This document shows positions 58,301 to 61,255 of a DNA stretch of 64,000 nt, piece after piece. The DNA is from Thysanoteuthis rhombus. Taxonomy: Eukaryota > Mollusca > Cephalopoda > Oegopsida > Thysanoteuthidae. Location: positions 1,280,501-1,344,500 of the forward strand of contig OY735225.1 of assembly GCA_963457665.1 (NCBI GenBank), in the 5' to 3' direction. How positions within the stretch are numbered: position 1 is the first letter of the stretch; each line of letters begins with the position of its first letter. A program made the translations under genes and the position numbers. The notes below the pieces were generated by a model, which saw only the letters and a program-made list of their open reading frames with translations, did no database searches and was not told where the DNA came from.

Positions 58301-59547
58301 TGCAAATTGAAACCCCCCCCCCCCCGCCCTAAAAACCTGAACATTATTTTTTCAACATAATATGGAGTCAATGTCCAAATTTTCAACCCTCCCAATCCAT
58401 GCGACTTGACCATTGTAAAATCAGAATTTAAGATGAATGAAATACTTTGCAAAAATTACTTATGAAGTCCAATACTTTTCTTGAAAAAAAAGCAACTCAA
58501 TTTCAATCCTATCATATAGTGACTAATATTATCTTGAATTTTCTTGGGGTTAGTAAAATAATTTTATCTACAAGATACACAGGATAGTGGTTGGTCACTT
58601 TTTTTTTCTTTTCCTTTTTTATAGATGTGTCTAGAACTCATTTTATCAAAGTTAATATGCTTTGGAGTAATTTTGTCCAATCTGCAACAGAACTGCTTGC
58701 GGAAATATCTTTGATAAAGAAAATTCAAACCATTTTTCTGTATGATGATATTAAAGCGATATCTTACAATGAGTGTACAGTTCAAACATTCGCTGATTTT
58801 TATTTTTTTCTTATTTTTTTATTTTTTATTTTTTTCTAATTTCTAAATCAGCTTTTTAAAGTCCGATGTCTGATATAGGGTAAGACGTGGGTTGGTTATT
58901 GGCCTCATTTTGCCTTGCTGACCCATGACATGTTGGAAGCGGGGGGGGGGGGGAGGTATTAGTGTTTGGGTAGTAATGCTAAGTGAACTCAAATCGTCTC
59001 AGCTGAAGTTTGAATTCTGTACCATTAACCATAAGGCAACCCAAACCCAAATTATCTAGTGCTGGTTCCTAACAACAAAATAGACAATAATCAAATGCAC
59101 GCAAATATCACATTTTTAACCTTTTTTCAGCTGAGGTGAAAGAGTTAAACCCTAACCTGGTTTCTCCTAGCCAGTCTACTAAGATGGCTAAAGACAATAA
59201 TTTAGAAGTCAACCTGACTGTGGATATTGATAACAAACCAGAGGACGCAACCCAGTCCTGTGCTAACAATAACACTGGATTAAGTGTGGTAGAAGAGGAA
59301 GATCTTGAGACTTCAAATGCCCTTCCCGAAGCACAAAGCTTCTGGGTTTCATGCGTGGAAGCTCAGGCCAAAGAAAAGAAAAGTAAATTGGCCACAAAAC
59401 AGGTGGACATGAAAATGGATAAAGCTGGAATATGTGATGACAATGATAAACCGACTGTGCCAGCCATCAAGATCTTTCCACATAGACCACAGAAAGTAAA
59501 AGAAGGAACCTTTGTTGTTGGTCTTTTGCCAGAGAATGTTCCAAAAG
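9563..59547 (+). CDS. NEK1: NEK1-like NIMA-related serine/threonine kinase, 28 coding exons, 3' end outside window
   Basis: Seen: 28 exons with GT-AG borders and compatible phases give 795 codons plus one base with no stop. Exon ends: 9563-9679, 17706-17741, 23708-23768, 24853-24894, 26290-26345, 27895-27978, 29066-29133, 30010-30096, 32664-32718, 33715-33758, 35398-35478, 36255-36330, 36725-36821, 37680-37746, 40090-40120, 40860-40913, 41050-41167, 43024-43138, 45152-45260, 46383-46410, 48577-48641, 49284-49358, 53722-53750, 54101-54199, 54470-54509, 55632-55749, 57142-57258, 59131-59547. The kinase domain (residues ~4-260) has GEGSFG at 11-16, Lys33, HRDIKS at 126-131, DFG at 146-148, Thr162 in TCIGTP and SPE at 171-173. 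The tail is basic and coiled-coil-prone. Known: NEK1 acts at centrosomes and primary cilia and in the DNA-damage response. NEK5 is the main alternative, but 'ILDWFVQ', HRDIKS and the tail blocks ([19 protein letters not shown]) fit NEK1 better. The start is the first ATG after an in-frame TAA at 9527. Confidence 0.93.
12316..12520. repeat. 'GCAGAGGTA' repeat copy
   Basis: Begins 'caattacctcccctg' and ends 'gacgttggcagaggtgtgc'. Contains the internal near-duplicates 'aagtgattgagttttcagac' and 'aagtgattgaattttgggtt'. Confidence 0.55.
14049..14250. repeat. ~102-bp tandem duplication
   Basis: Two units share 'gagtttcacatcaatccaac'/'cagtttcatattaatccaac' and 'atgatac..ctga.aaaa' plus 'accagttgt.atagta'. 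Confidence 0.75.
15450..15630 (-). repeat. family A tail fragment
   Basis: 'gtgtcaaccaagactcacta' to 'ccaacaggagctagaaaggt' is the family 3' end; a C-run and a second small piece follow. Confidence 0.7.
15640..15800 (+). repeat. family B dispersed repeat
   Basis: 'ggtcaaaaaagaaaatctta' and 'actggcatagtacctgtcaa' recur, reverse complemented, at 32405-32615. Ends in 'ggatcagagtgtagta'. Confidence 0.75.
16033..16340 (-). repeat. family A dispersed repeat, internally deleted
   Basis: Tail 'ggaccaaaactgtcatcaca', central 'caatttacaatg', then 'gtgatcaccacccaacaaaa'. The head is degraded. Confidence 0.75.
16655..16760 (-). repeat. family B fragment
   Basis: 'ggtactacactctgatccta' and 'atcccatcattttcgacagg' are the reverse complement of the 15.7-kb copy. 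Confidence 0.75.
17130..17560 (+). repeat. family D dispersed repeat with adjoining 3' part
   Basis: Parallels 5745-6020. 17390-17560 also resembles 4970-5170 ('cctctctttctgttt..ttt'). Confidence 0.65.
17706..17741 (+). CDS. NEK1: NEK1 exon 2 (residues 40-51, kinase N-lobe helix C start)
   Basis: A 36-nt microexon encoding [12 protein letters not shown] between acceptor ttgtacag and donor gtcagt, phase 0/0. It aligns with the MSSKEREESRRE segment of vertebrate NEK1 and exactly bridges exons 1 and 3. It lies after an 8-kb first intron and would be easy for gene finders to miss. Confidence 0.85.
18042..18222. repeat. 20-bp tandem array, ~9 copies
   Basis: Unit gtctacctctctcgctctcc, nearly uniform; the first units carry 'gctttcc'. 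Followed by (TC)n/(TATC)n. The three open frames it creates are artefacts. Confidence 0.95.
18744..18953 (-). repeat. family A 5' part, left arm of a distant inverted repeat
   Basis: Its reverse complement differs from 20691-20899 at only about ten positions by eye and shares private variants such as 'caggtctct.tag' and 'gatggggtgtgtgatca'. Confidence 0.85.
19413..19494. repeat. (TG)n/(TA)n microsatellite
   Basis: TG-rich with TATG interruptions, then a long TA run. Confidence 0.95.
19600..19850 (-). repeat. tRNA-derived SINE
   Basis: The minus strand shows an A-box-like TGGCTCACTTGG and a B-box-like GGTTGTTATTTTAAATC within 19697-19755. The flanks ('gataaatatatctat', 'gatcatcttcagtca.aat') recur at 52640-53010. 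Confidence 0.65.
19890..20420 (+). mobile_element. degenerate mariner-like transposase (N-terminal part)
   Basis: The conceptual protein [20 protein letters not shown] matches the N-terminal helix-turn-helix of mariner/Hsmar1-type transposases. Then, in shifting frames, an [12 protein letters not shown] block like the 'D.D.L...I..' region. Several stops and frameshifts; no catalytic part left. A decayed copy inside intron 2. Confidence 0.75.
20691..21125 (+). repeat. family A dispersed repeat, full length (right arm of the inverted pair)
   Basis: Head caggtctctgtagatagaaa, tail 'aggaacctatgtcgacagtt'. Its first 209 bp mirror 18744-18953. Confidence 0.88.
21600..21712 (+). mobile_element. RTE-type LINE 3'-end fragment
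   Basis: One frame reads [20 protein letters not shown] then E and a stop, the typical C-terminal end of RTE-like reverse transcriptases. Only the last ~110 bp remain. A family A tail remnant lies just before (21418-21460). Confidence 0.55.
22236..22675 (+). repeat. family A dispersed repeat, full length
   Basis: Head 'ggtctagcctgtcactcaat', tail 'gttgatgttgacagtttctt'; small insertion before the tail. Confidence 0.83.
23420..23660. repeat. 'GCAGAGGTA' repeat copy
   Basis: 'acctctaccaacaccattgt' start, and the 'gacatacagacagacaggag' then 'tgaatatatatacctctt' end shared with 7290-7545. Ends ~50 bp before NEK1 exon 3. Confidence 0.6.
23708..23768 (+). CDS. NEK1: NEK1 exon 3 (residues 52-72, helix C to beta 4)
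   Basis: Encodes [20 protein letters not shown]. The 'L.HKNIV.Y..SFE' pattern is the NEK1/NEK5 N-lobe. Acceptor tgtccag, donor gtaatc, ends in phase 1. Confidence 0.92.
23880..24345 (+). mobile_element. RTE-type LINE, C-terminal reverse-transcriptase fragment
   Basis: Translation gives [13 protein letters not shown], then [18 protein letters not shown] and [11 protein letters not shown], the conserved C-terminal blocks of RTE/BovB-like LINEs ('LTYGAETW', 'LKWRWAGHVARM', 'RW.DD'). One stop and a frameshift break it. The 3' end has the typical 'gctgatgatagtatgat' simple tail. It lies between NEK1 exons 3 and 4, 5'-truncated. Confidence 0.85.
24430..24540 (-). repeat. family D fragment
   Basis: The reverse complement contains 'atggccaggagtgttggaat', similar to the 'caccaggagtgtttggagat' part of 5745-6020. 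Confidence 0.5.
24853..24894 (+). CDS. NEK1: NEK1 exon 4 (residues 72-85, hinge)
   Basis: A 42-nt exon encoding (E)[13 protein letters not shown], the beta-5 and hinge segment; the gatekeeper region reads [10 protein letters not shown] once joined to exon 5. Acceptor cattccag, donor gtatat, phase 1/1. Confidence 0.92.
25317..25408. repeat. 21-bp tandem repeat, ~4 units
   Basis: 'gagctagatcttgcttcaaa'-type units keep one frame open (repeating LDLA.KQ heptad). Inside intron 4; no sign that it is an exon. Confidence 0.7.
25759..26093. mobile_element. MITE-like element with ~33-bp terminal inverted repeats
   Basis: Left end tacactctcgggcaaaacaa and right end (reverse complement) tacaatcctgggcaaaaaaa match on through 'tgagc.aagc'. 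335 bp, no coding capacity. Tc1/mariner-type non-autonomous element is most likely. Confidence 0.8.
26290..26345 (+). CDS. NEK1: NEK1 exon 5 (residues 86-104)
   Basis: Encodes [19 protein letters not shown] (helix D and the loop before helix E), matching the GDLFKRINAQKG pattern of vertebrate NEK1. Acceptor tttcttcag, donor gtaaag, phase 1 to 0. Confidence 0.92.
26592..27170 (-). mobile_element. internally deleted mariner-like transposon with TIRs
   Basis: Terminal repeats: left 'gtctgtctagaaagtaatga', right (reverse complement) 'gactgcctagaaagtaatga'. On the minus strand, remnants read [17 protein letters not shown] and [10 protein letters not shown]...VHKECV, the catalytic 'TSDESW' region and the block after it. 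Stops and deletions leave 580 bp against ~1.3 kb for an intact element. Lies in NEK1 intron 5. Confidence 0.88.
27171..27256. repeat. (TG)n(TA)n microsatellite
   Basis: Directly abuts the right end of the mariner element; about 8 TG then ~33 TA units. Confidence 0.95.
27895..27978 (+). CDS. NEK1: NEK1 exon 6 (residues 105-132, HRD catalytic loop)
   Basis: Encodes [20 protein letters not shown] followed by LHRDIKSQ. The catalytic aspartate is Asp128. Acceptor atttgtag, donor gtaaga, phase 0/0. Confidence 0.95.
29066..29133 (+). CDS. NEK1: NEK1 exon 7 (residues 133-155, DFG)
   Basis: Encodes [20 protein letters not shown] and then LN. The metal-binding DFG is at residues 146-148. Acceptor gttgacag, donor gtaact, ends in phase 2. 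Confidence 0.95.
30010..30096 (+). CDS. NEK1: NEK1 exon 8 (residues 155-184, activation loop)
   Basis: Encodes (S)[20 protein letters not shown] and then EQQPYNHK. It carries the activation-loop Thr162 and the SPE (APE-equivalent) motif. Acceptor tcttttcag, donor gtttgt, phase 2/2. Confidence 0.94.
30236..30535 (+). repeat. dispersed repeat E, copy 1
   Basis: Shares 'agtgttgccaat.tagat', 'aactgctgat..aaaaac', 'cactgca.tgcctt.tgt' and 'tgcaatggccagttg' with 45660-45915, same orientation, in introns 8 and 19 of the same gene. Confidence 0.7.
30655..30815 (-). repeat. family B dispersed repeat with short internal duplication
   Basis: The reverse complement carries the 'gcatagtatctgtcaaaaat' core. 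The 'atactctgatcctgggca' end is present twice, ~60 bp apart. Confidence 0.75.
31016..31398 (+). repeat. family A dispersed repeat
   Basis: Head 'ggtctggttagtcactcaat', tail 'ctatgttgacagttttggtt' followed by 'gactatttctaatatggc'. One of the best reference copies. Confidence 0.88.
31662..32090 (+). repeat. family A dispersed repeat
   Basis: Second copy in the same orientation 264 bp downstream. Head 'ggtctggttagtcactcaat', tail 'acctatgatgacgattctga'. Confidence 0.88.
32405..32615 (-). repeat. family B dispersed repeat, longest copy
   Basis: Its reverse complement matches 15640-15800 over the 'ggtcaaaagagaaaatctta' and 'ggatcagagtgtagtagctg' blocks. It ends 50 bp before NEK1 exon 9. Confidence 0.8.
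32664..32718 (+). CDS. NEK1: NEK1 exon 9 (residues 184-202, helix F)
   Basis: Encodes (S)[18 protein letters not shown], the DIWSLGC helix-F signature of NEKs. Acceptor tttctag, donor gtaagt. The reading frame stays open into the pyrimidine minisatellite of the next intron, but the donor ends the coding exon. Confidence 0.94.
32805..33560. repeat. polypyrimidine minisatellite, ~28-30-bp units
   Basis: Two interleaved unit types: 'cctcctcttcccatgccttc' + 'ctttcttc', and 'cctccctcttcccgtgcctt' + 'cctctcttc'. The + strand is almost pure C/T for ~750 bp. It fills most of intron 9 (32719-33714). The long Ser/Pro/Leu- or Glu/Arg-rich open frames it makes are not genes. Confidence 0.95.
33715..33758 (+). 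CDS. NEK1: NEK1 exon 10 (residues 203-217)
   Basis: Encodes [14 protein letters not shown](R), near-identical to the [14 protein letters not shown] block of vertebrate NEK1. Acceptor aatttag, donor gtatgt, ends in phase 2. Confidence 0.94.
34330..34830. other. unclassified higher-GC segment in intron 10
   Basis: Less AT-rich than its surroundings, with overlapping open frames on both strands (62-79 codons) and no recognised domain. Possibly a decayed mobile element; I cannot name it. Confidence 0.35.
35165..35294 (+). mobile_element. mariner-like transposon 3' end
   Basis: One frame reads [19 protein letters not shown] then stop, the 'L..RW.K.V...G.YF.D' C-terminus of mariner transposases. 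About 62 bp later comes the terminal repeat aaaatctttgcatcaa, which matches the end at 62024. No 5' part found. Confidence 0.8.
35398..35478 (+). CDS. NEK1: NEK1 exon 11 (residues 217-244)
   Basis: Encodes (R)[20 protein letters not shown] and then LLKRSPR, the C-lobe segment. Acceptor atttcag, donor gtaaat, phase 2/2. Confidence 0.93.
36255..36330 (+). CDS. NEK1: NEK1 exon 12 (residues 244-269, end of kinase domain)
   Basis: Encodes (R)[20 protein letters not shown] and then FLTEN. The RPT arginine ends the conserved C-lobe. The acceptor (catctcaaaag) has a poor pyrimidine tract, but both the frame and the family alignment require it. Donor gtaagt. Confidence 0.9.
36370..36625. repeat. small TIR element
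   Basis: Starts 'agtgtcctcatcttggttgt' and ends '...gatcaggacattt' then 'ataaatcagtgt'. Related ends occur at 42430-42900 and 53036. Confidence 0.5.
36725..36821 (+). CDS. NEK1: NEK1 exon 13 (residues 270-302, post-kinase linker)
   Basis: Encodes [20 protein letters not shown] and a Ser/Pro/Ala-rich stretch. 'EF' plus the following segment corresponds to the 'EEF' region just after the NEK1/NEK5 kinase domain. Acceptor gttacag, donor gtatat, ends in phase 1. Confidence 0.88.
37680..37746 (+). CDS. NEK1: NEK1 exon 14 (residues 302-324)
   Basis: Encodes (A)[20 protein letters not shown] and then DR. The 'AKY..L.Y.RK' pattern resembles the AKYGIPLAYKKYG block of vertebrate NEK1. Acceptor tttgcag, donor gtaact, phase 1/2. 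Confidence 0.88.
38440..38508. repeat. perfect 24-bp hairpin, 21-nt loop
   Basis: Arms 38440-38463 and 38485-38508 are exact reverse complements around the core tgagatctcccca. In intron 14. Confidence 0.95.
40090..40120 (+). CDS. NEK1: NEK1 exon 15 (residues 324-334, basic)
   Basis: A 31-nt exon encoding (R)[10 protein letters not shown], a nuclear-localisation-like lysine cluster. Acceptor ttttgcag, donor gtgagt, phase 2 to 0. It is short, but it is the only segment here that keeps frame between exons 14 and 16. Confidence 0.75.
40243..40338. repeat. (TATC)n/(TA)n microsatellite
   Basis: TATC/TCTA units pass into a TA run, 520 bp before exon 16. Confidence 0.93.
40860..40913 (+). CDS. NEK1: NEK1 exon 16 (residues 335-352, Lys/Glu-rich), donor ambiguous
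   Basis: Encodes [18 protein letters not shown], a charged basic linker. The acceptor tttcag is strong. Two in-frame donors are possible: after 40913 (AAG|gttggc, weak) or 9 nt earlier after 40904 (TTG|gtgaag, closer to consensus). The second would drop three residues. Phase 0 either way. Confidence 0.75.
41050..41167 (+). CDS. NEK1: NEK1 exon 17 (residues 353-392)
   Basis: Encodes [20 protein letters not shown] then [15 protein letters not shown] and further. '[13 protein letters not shown]' corresponds to the 'GQYEHYHAIFDQM' block of vertebrate NEK1. Acceptor tttgcag, donor gtacca, ends in phase 1. Confidence 0.9.
41935..42352 (-). repeat. family A dispersed repeat
   Basis: Minus-strand head 'ggtctggttagtcattcaat'; tail near 41935 with 'gaaaccaaaatgtaaac'. 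Confidence 0.86.
42430..42900. mobile_element. TIR element containing a tRNA-like head
   Basis: Ends are inverted: 'ggtcacagcatttcagccat' near the left and the reverse complement 'ggtcacaacgtttcagccat' near the right, continuing outward to 'acactgatttatttgagcag'. The minus strand at 42681-42739 has an A box TGGCCTAGTGG and B-box-like GAGTTTGATTTC. Relative at 53036-53310. Confidence 0.6.
43024..43138 (+). CDS. NEK1: NEK1 exon 18 (residues 392-430)
   Basis: Encodes (A)[20 protein letters not shown], then an Asn/Arg/Ala-rich stretch ending in SRASAAK. Acceptor tttacag, donor gtatgt, phase 1/2. Poorly conserved, but the frame is open only with these borders. Confidence 0.83.
43347..43455. repeat. 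foldback family half-copy
   Basis: 'ttgaaagaatttttcagaca' then 'catttcagctgatccatctt' and 'caggtgtactatccatac' match one arm of the 60.9-kb foldback element. Confidence 0.65.
43816..44963. mobile_element. solo LTR, 1148 bp, with 4-bp target duplication
   Basis: Starts TGTGACAC and ends GTGTCACA, a perfect 8-bp inverted terminus with TG...CA. Flanked by CATA at 43812-43815 and CATA at 44964-44967. The body is visibly less AT-rich than the intron around it, has a TATTTAAA near 44279 and no coding domain. Ty3/gypsy-like LTRs often give 4-5-bp duplications. Best read as recombination of a full element down to one LTR. Confidence 0.82.
45152..45260 (+). CDS. NEK1: NEK1 exon 19 (residues 430-466, FLQRK coiled coil)
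   Basis: Encodes (K)[20 protein letters not shown] then [16 protein letters not shown]. 'V.DFLQRK.EA..NKA.AE' is a signature shared with vertebrate NEK1 (EEFLQRKREAMQNKARAE). Strongly coiled-coil-like. Acceptor ttttcag, donor gtgagt, ends in phase 0. Confidence 0.93.
45660..45915 (+). repeat. dispersed repeat E, copy 2
   Basis: Pairs with 30236-30535, same orientation. Confidence 0.7.
46383..46410 (+). CDS. NEK1: NEK1 exon 20 (microexon, residues 467-476)
   Basis: A 28-nt exon encoding VAPQQIPKA plus one base. Acceptor ttttatag, donor gtaagt. Frame is kept with exon 19 (phase 0) and exon 21 (phase 1). It is tiny, so a possible alternative cassette. Confidence 0.7.
46955..47120. repeat. family C repeat
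   Basis: 'aaggggaataacttctgatt', 'aattatcttcccttgttgaa' and 'gaagtgttccactgttaatt'. Sister copies near 49010-49190, 54255-54345 and 55262-55440. Confidence 0.7.
47373..47571. repeat. foldback family element
   Basis: Left arm 'ttcagagagtttttttgacg' + 'attgatctctgtctt'. The right arm, reverse complemented, gives 'ttttaaagagctttacggat' + 'gattgaagtcttt'. Confidence 0.65.
48180..48280. repeat. family C fragment
   Basis: 'gaaaggggataatttcaatc' and 'gtatgaattcaagagttaaa' are shared blocks. Confidence 0.5.
48577..48641 (+). CDS. NEK1: NEK1 exon 21 (residues 476-497)
   Basis: Encodes (Y)[20 protein letters not shown] and then K. Acceptor tattatag, donor gtaagt, phase 1 to 0. Confidence 0.82.
48735..48905. 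repeat. possible small TIR element
   Basis: 'atcataaagtctttccttga' at the left and the reverse complement 'ggctacaatccttccctgat' at the right are partly matching ends. Confidence 0.4.
49010..49190. repeat. family C repeat
   Basis: 'gggtagtaacttttgattaa', 'gaagaattccacagcagtta' and 'caagcggtctatgaat'. It lies 95 bp upstream of exon 22. Confidence 0.6.
49284..49358 (+). CDS. NEK1: NEK1 exon 22 (residues 498-522)
   Basis: Encodes [20 protein letters not shown] and then RVFKE. It matches the '[23 protein letters not shown]' block of vertebrate NEK1 in order and spacing. Acceptor tttgcag, donor gtacaa, phase 0/0. Confidence 0.92.
49359..52090. other. NEK1 intron 22, first 2.7 kb: nothing recognised
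   Basis: AT-rich; several open frames of 60-92 codons without family resemblance or splice context. Confidence 0.5.
52095..52265 (-). repeat. family D repeat
   Basis: 'gggggctataatcttgaaaa' then 'tttgcatgaatacactatta' is the reverse complement of the 17.2-kb copy. Confidence 0.7.
52640..53010 (-). repeat. tRNA-derived SINE
   Basis: Minus strand: A-box-like TTTAGTTCAGTCAG (52817-52830), B-box-like GTGATTTCAAATCATGG (52771-52787), and a 'gattactaatcagttggt' middle like an anticodon arm. The body matches 19600-19850. Confidence 0.7.
53036..53310 (+). repeat. tRNA-like SINE / TIR element
   Basis: 'tggtgtcctcatcttggttg' start. The tRNA-like part at 53173-53238 carries 'ccgagtgg' and B box GAGTTCAATCC. 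Related to 42430-42900. Confidence 0.6.
53722..53750 (+). CDS. NEK1: NEK1 exon 23 (microexon, residues 523-532)
   Basis: A 29-nt exon encoding NKQIQQEPN plus two bases of a split Met codon. Acceptor ctctttta|g, donor gtaagt. It links exon 22 (phase 0) to exon 24 (phase 2). Confidence 0.7.
54101..54199 (+). CDS. NEK1: NEK1 exon 24 (residues 532-565)
   Basis: Encodes (M)[20 protein letters not shown] and a Glu/Asn-rich end. '[11 protein letters not shown]' matches the SVTSALKEVGV block of vertebrate NEK1. Acceptor tttgcag, donor gtaaat, phase 2/2. Confidence 0.88.
54255..54345. repeat. family C fragment
   Basis: 'tcaatttcaagggaaataac' then 'ttctgattgaaatcatctcc'. Confidence 0.65.
54470..54509 (+). 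CDS. NEK1: NEK1 exon 25 (residues 565-578)
   Basis: A 40-nt exon encoding (G)[13 protein letters not shown]. Acceptor tatttcag, donor gtaaga, phase 2 to 0. Confidence 0.75.
55262..55440. repeat. family C repeat, best copy
   Basis: 'tttcaagggaaataattcct' and 'gagaattatctccctttgac' form an internal inverted core. Ends '...cagtttatggatttaaaag'. Confidence 0.75.
55632..55749 (+). CDS. NEK1: NEK1 exon 26 (residues 579-618)
   Basis: Encodes [20 protein letters not shown] then [19 protein letters not shown]. Likely disordered; '[10 protein letters not shown]' looks like a degron- or docking-type linker, but I assign no function. Acceptor caaatag, donor gtaaaa, ends in phase 1. Confidence 0.82.
55801..56736 (-). 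mobile_element. mariner-like transposon interrupted by a family A copy
   Basis: After a TA at 55799-55800 the left end reads caaggtatgtccagaaagta + tccagccac. The right end (reverse complement from 56734) gives ctgtctgttgaaagtatcca + gcca. The minus strand within 56260-56420 contains a frame-broken [11 protein letters not shown] block resembling the 'WKRR...C....G.YFE' C-terminus of mariner transposases. Family A sits inside at 55853-56262. Confidence 0.8.
55853..56262 (+). repeat. family A dispersed repeat nested in mariner
   Basis: Head 'gtctggtttatcacttgata', tail 'actggagaaacctattttaa'. Mariner ends lie on both sides, so family A inserted later. Confidence 0.85.
57142..57258 (+). CDS. 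NEK1: NEK1 exon 27 (residues 618-657)
   Basis: Encodes (D)[20 protein letters not shown] then [18 protein letters not shown]. It corresponds loosely to the 'RRAWGKSPTDSVLKIL' block of vertebrate NEK1. Acceptor gttttag, donor gtaagc, phase 1/1. Confidence 0.85.
58077..58400 (+). repeat. family A dispersed repeat, 3'-truncated
   Basis: Head 'ggtctggtcaattactcaat'; a run of 14 C at 58311-58325; stops after 'ttttcaaccctcccaatcca'. Confidence 0.83.
59131..59547 (+). CDS. NEK1: NEK1 exon 28 (residues 657-796, last exon in window)
   Basis: A 417-nt exon, the largest in the gene. It encodes an acidic, low-complexity region starting (P)[14 protein letters not shown] and containing [20 protein letters not shown] and a terminal [10 protein letters not shown]. 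Acceptor ttttttcag, donor gtaata, ends in phase 1, so at least one more exon follows. I found none before 64000. The C-terminal acidic domain of NEK1 is therefore missing from the window. Confidence 0.88.
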
Positions 59548-59572
59548 GTAATATTTAGGATTAAGTTTGGCT

Positions 59573-59925
59573 TTCAAAGAGTTTTTCAAGAAATCAAACT
59601 CATTCTTATCGTTTTTTTTGTTGTTCACCCAACATTTCAGCCAATCTATTCTATCACCTTCTTCAGATGTACCATCCGTATATAAAGAGGGGTGTCTCTT
59701 TTTTTCTCCTGGCTGTGTCAAGTAATGGTAGCAAAACAAAAATTCTTTTCCCTCTAAACAGCAATGTGTTTAACATAGGTCACTAGTATTTTTAACTCAT
59801 TTCTCTGTTCAGCCCTGTTGAGCAGTGAAAGCTACATTCAACTTGAATTCCACACTGGTGTGACAAATTAATTGTATGAATAACAAAAAGAAGAATGCGT
59901 TTGATTGTCCAAAAAACTCTTTGAA
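59573..59925. repeat. foldback family element
   Basis: Left 'ttcaaagagtttttcaagaa' + 'atcaaactcattctt'; right (reverse complement) 'ttcaaagagttttttggaca' + 'atcaaacgcattctt'. Starts 25 bp after the donor of NEK1 exon 28. Confidence 0.8.
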
Positions 59926-60454
59926 TGTTAATTACTCTTACAATTATGGACAATAAGCTTTGCTTTGTCTACCTTTTCTTCTCAACTCTGACTTACTTTC
60001 AAGTCATAAAATATGCTTTACTCTAATTCATTTCTCAATATCTAATTGAAATACCATGTTTGCAATATTTCTAAACTGTTCAACAGAGGAAGCCACTTAT
60101 TGGAATCACTTTGGGTCAGGTTCTTTCAGTTAACAAATCGGCTGATAACATTAAGTGAAGGATTTATAGAGGAAGCTACTCATTGTGATCACTTTGAATA
60201 AAACATTTGTTTGTTGCTTTGCTAATGGTCTATCTAAAGTTGTGTGTGTCAGTGTGTTTACATGGTAATTTGAAAGGTTAACACAAGGTGTTGTTAATAC
60301 TTGATACTTCAGTCAAGAAGCAGCAGTAGTAATTGTAGTTATATTATCAGAAGCAAATAAACAAATACACTCACAGAGCAATAAAGCTACTTGTAATATA
60401 CAAAGGGGAAGATGACTGTAGTCATGTATTTTCAGATTGAGAAATACCTGTATA

Positions 60455-60640
60455 TAGGTCTGGTTAGTCTCTCTATAGAAACTGTCACATGTCCAACATC
60501 TTTTGGCAGCATGCTGTGTTGGGGTTATTTATTAAAAAATTAGAAGAAAGGTTTTCTTTTTTTTGGATCACTAAAAAGTCCAAATTTTCAAACAACAGGC
60601 ATGAACTCTGCTCGACACAAACTAAGAGACCAGTTTAGCT
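60455..60640 (+). repeat. family A 5' fragment
   Basis: Head 'ggtctggttagtctctctat'; ends after 'actaagagaccagtttagct'. Confidence 0.8.
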
Positions 60641-60952
60641 AAATTTCAGCAAACCTCTTTATGGGAACATTAAGTGAGAAAAGAAGTAAAATTGCGAAAT
60701 GTTAAAAGGGTTTACCAGTAAATCTTATACTAATAGTACTATCGTAATGAAACATTCACTCTTTTTTTCTTTTCAATACTTTACGGGTCAAAATCAGGGT
60801 GCATCATTTTTTTTCTTCTTATAAAATTTAATGTGCTTCATTTGATTTTTGATTCATTGGTTCAAAAGTGTTTTTCAAATGAACATATTCCTTCATTTTA
60901 TATAATCTCCATAAACTCACTATGTTTGTCTGCCAGGTTTGTTATTCTTTTT

Positions 60953-61255
60953 TTCAAAGGGATTTTCAGATGATTGAACTCCTTCTCATTGTTTGTGTTA
61001 TAAACACTATCTTTCAGACGATTCATTCTACAGCCTTCTTCAGGGGCAATATTCAAATATGATAATGGTAAGCAAAATTTTCCAATGATAGTACTGAGCA
61101 GAATATTTCAAAGTACCATCATTGGAAAATTCTGTTTATCACCATCATATCTGGATATTACGATATTACACCTGAAGAATGCCATGGAATGAATCATCCA
61201 AAATATTGTGTTTATAACACAAAAATGAGTTCAATCGTCCTAAAAACTCTTTGAA
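60953..61255. repeat. foldback element, 142-bp arms, 18-nt loop
   Basis: Left arm 60953-61094 and right arm 61113-61255 are imperfect reverse complements end to end (ttcaaag...attgaact to ccaatgatagtac). Nothing but a short loop between them. Confidence 0.9.
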
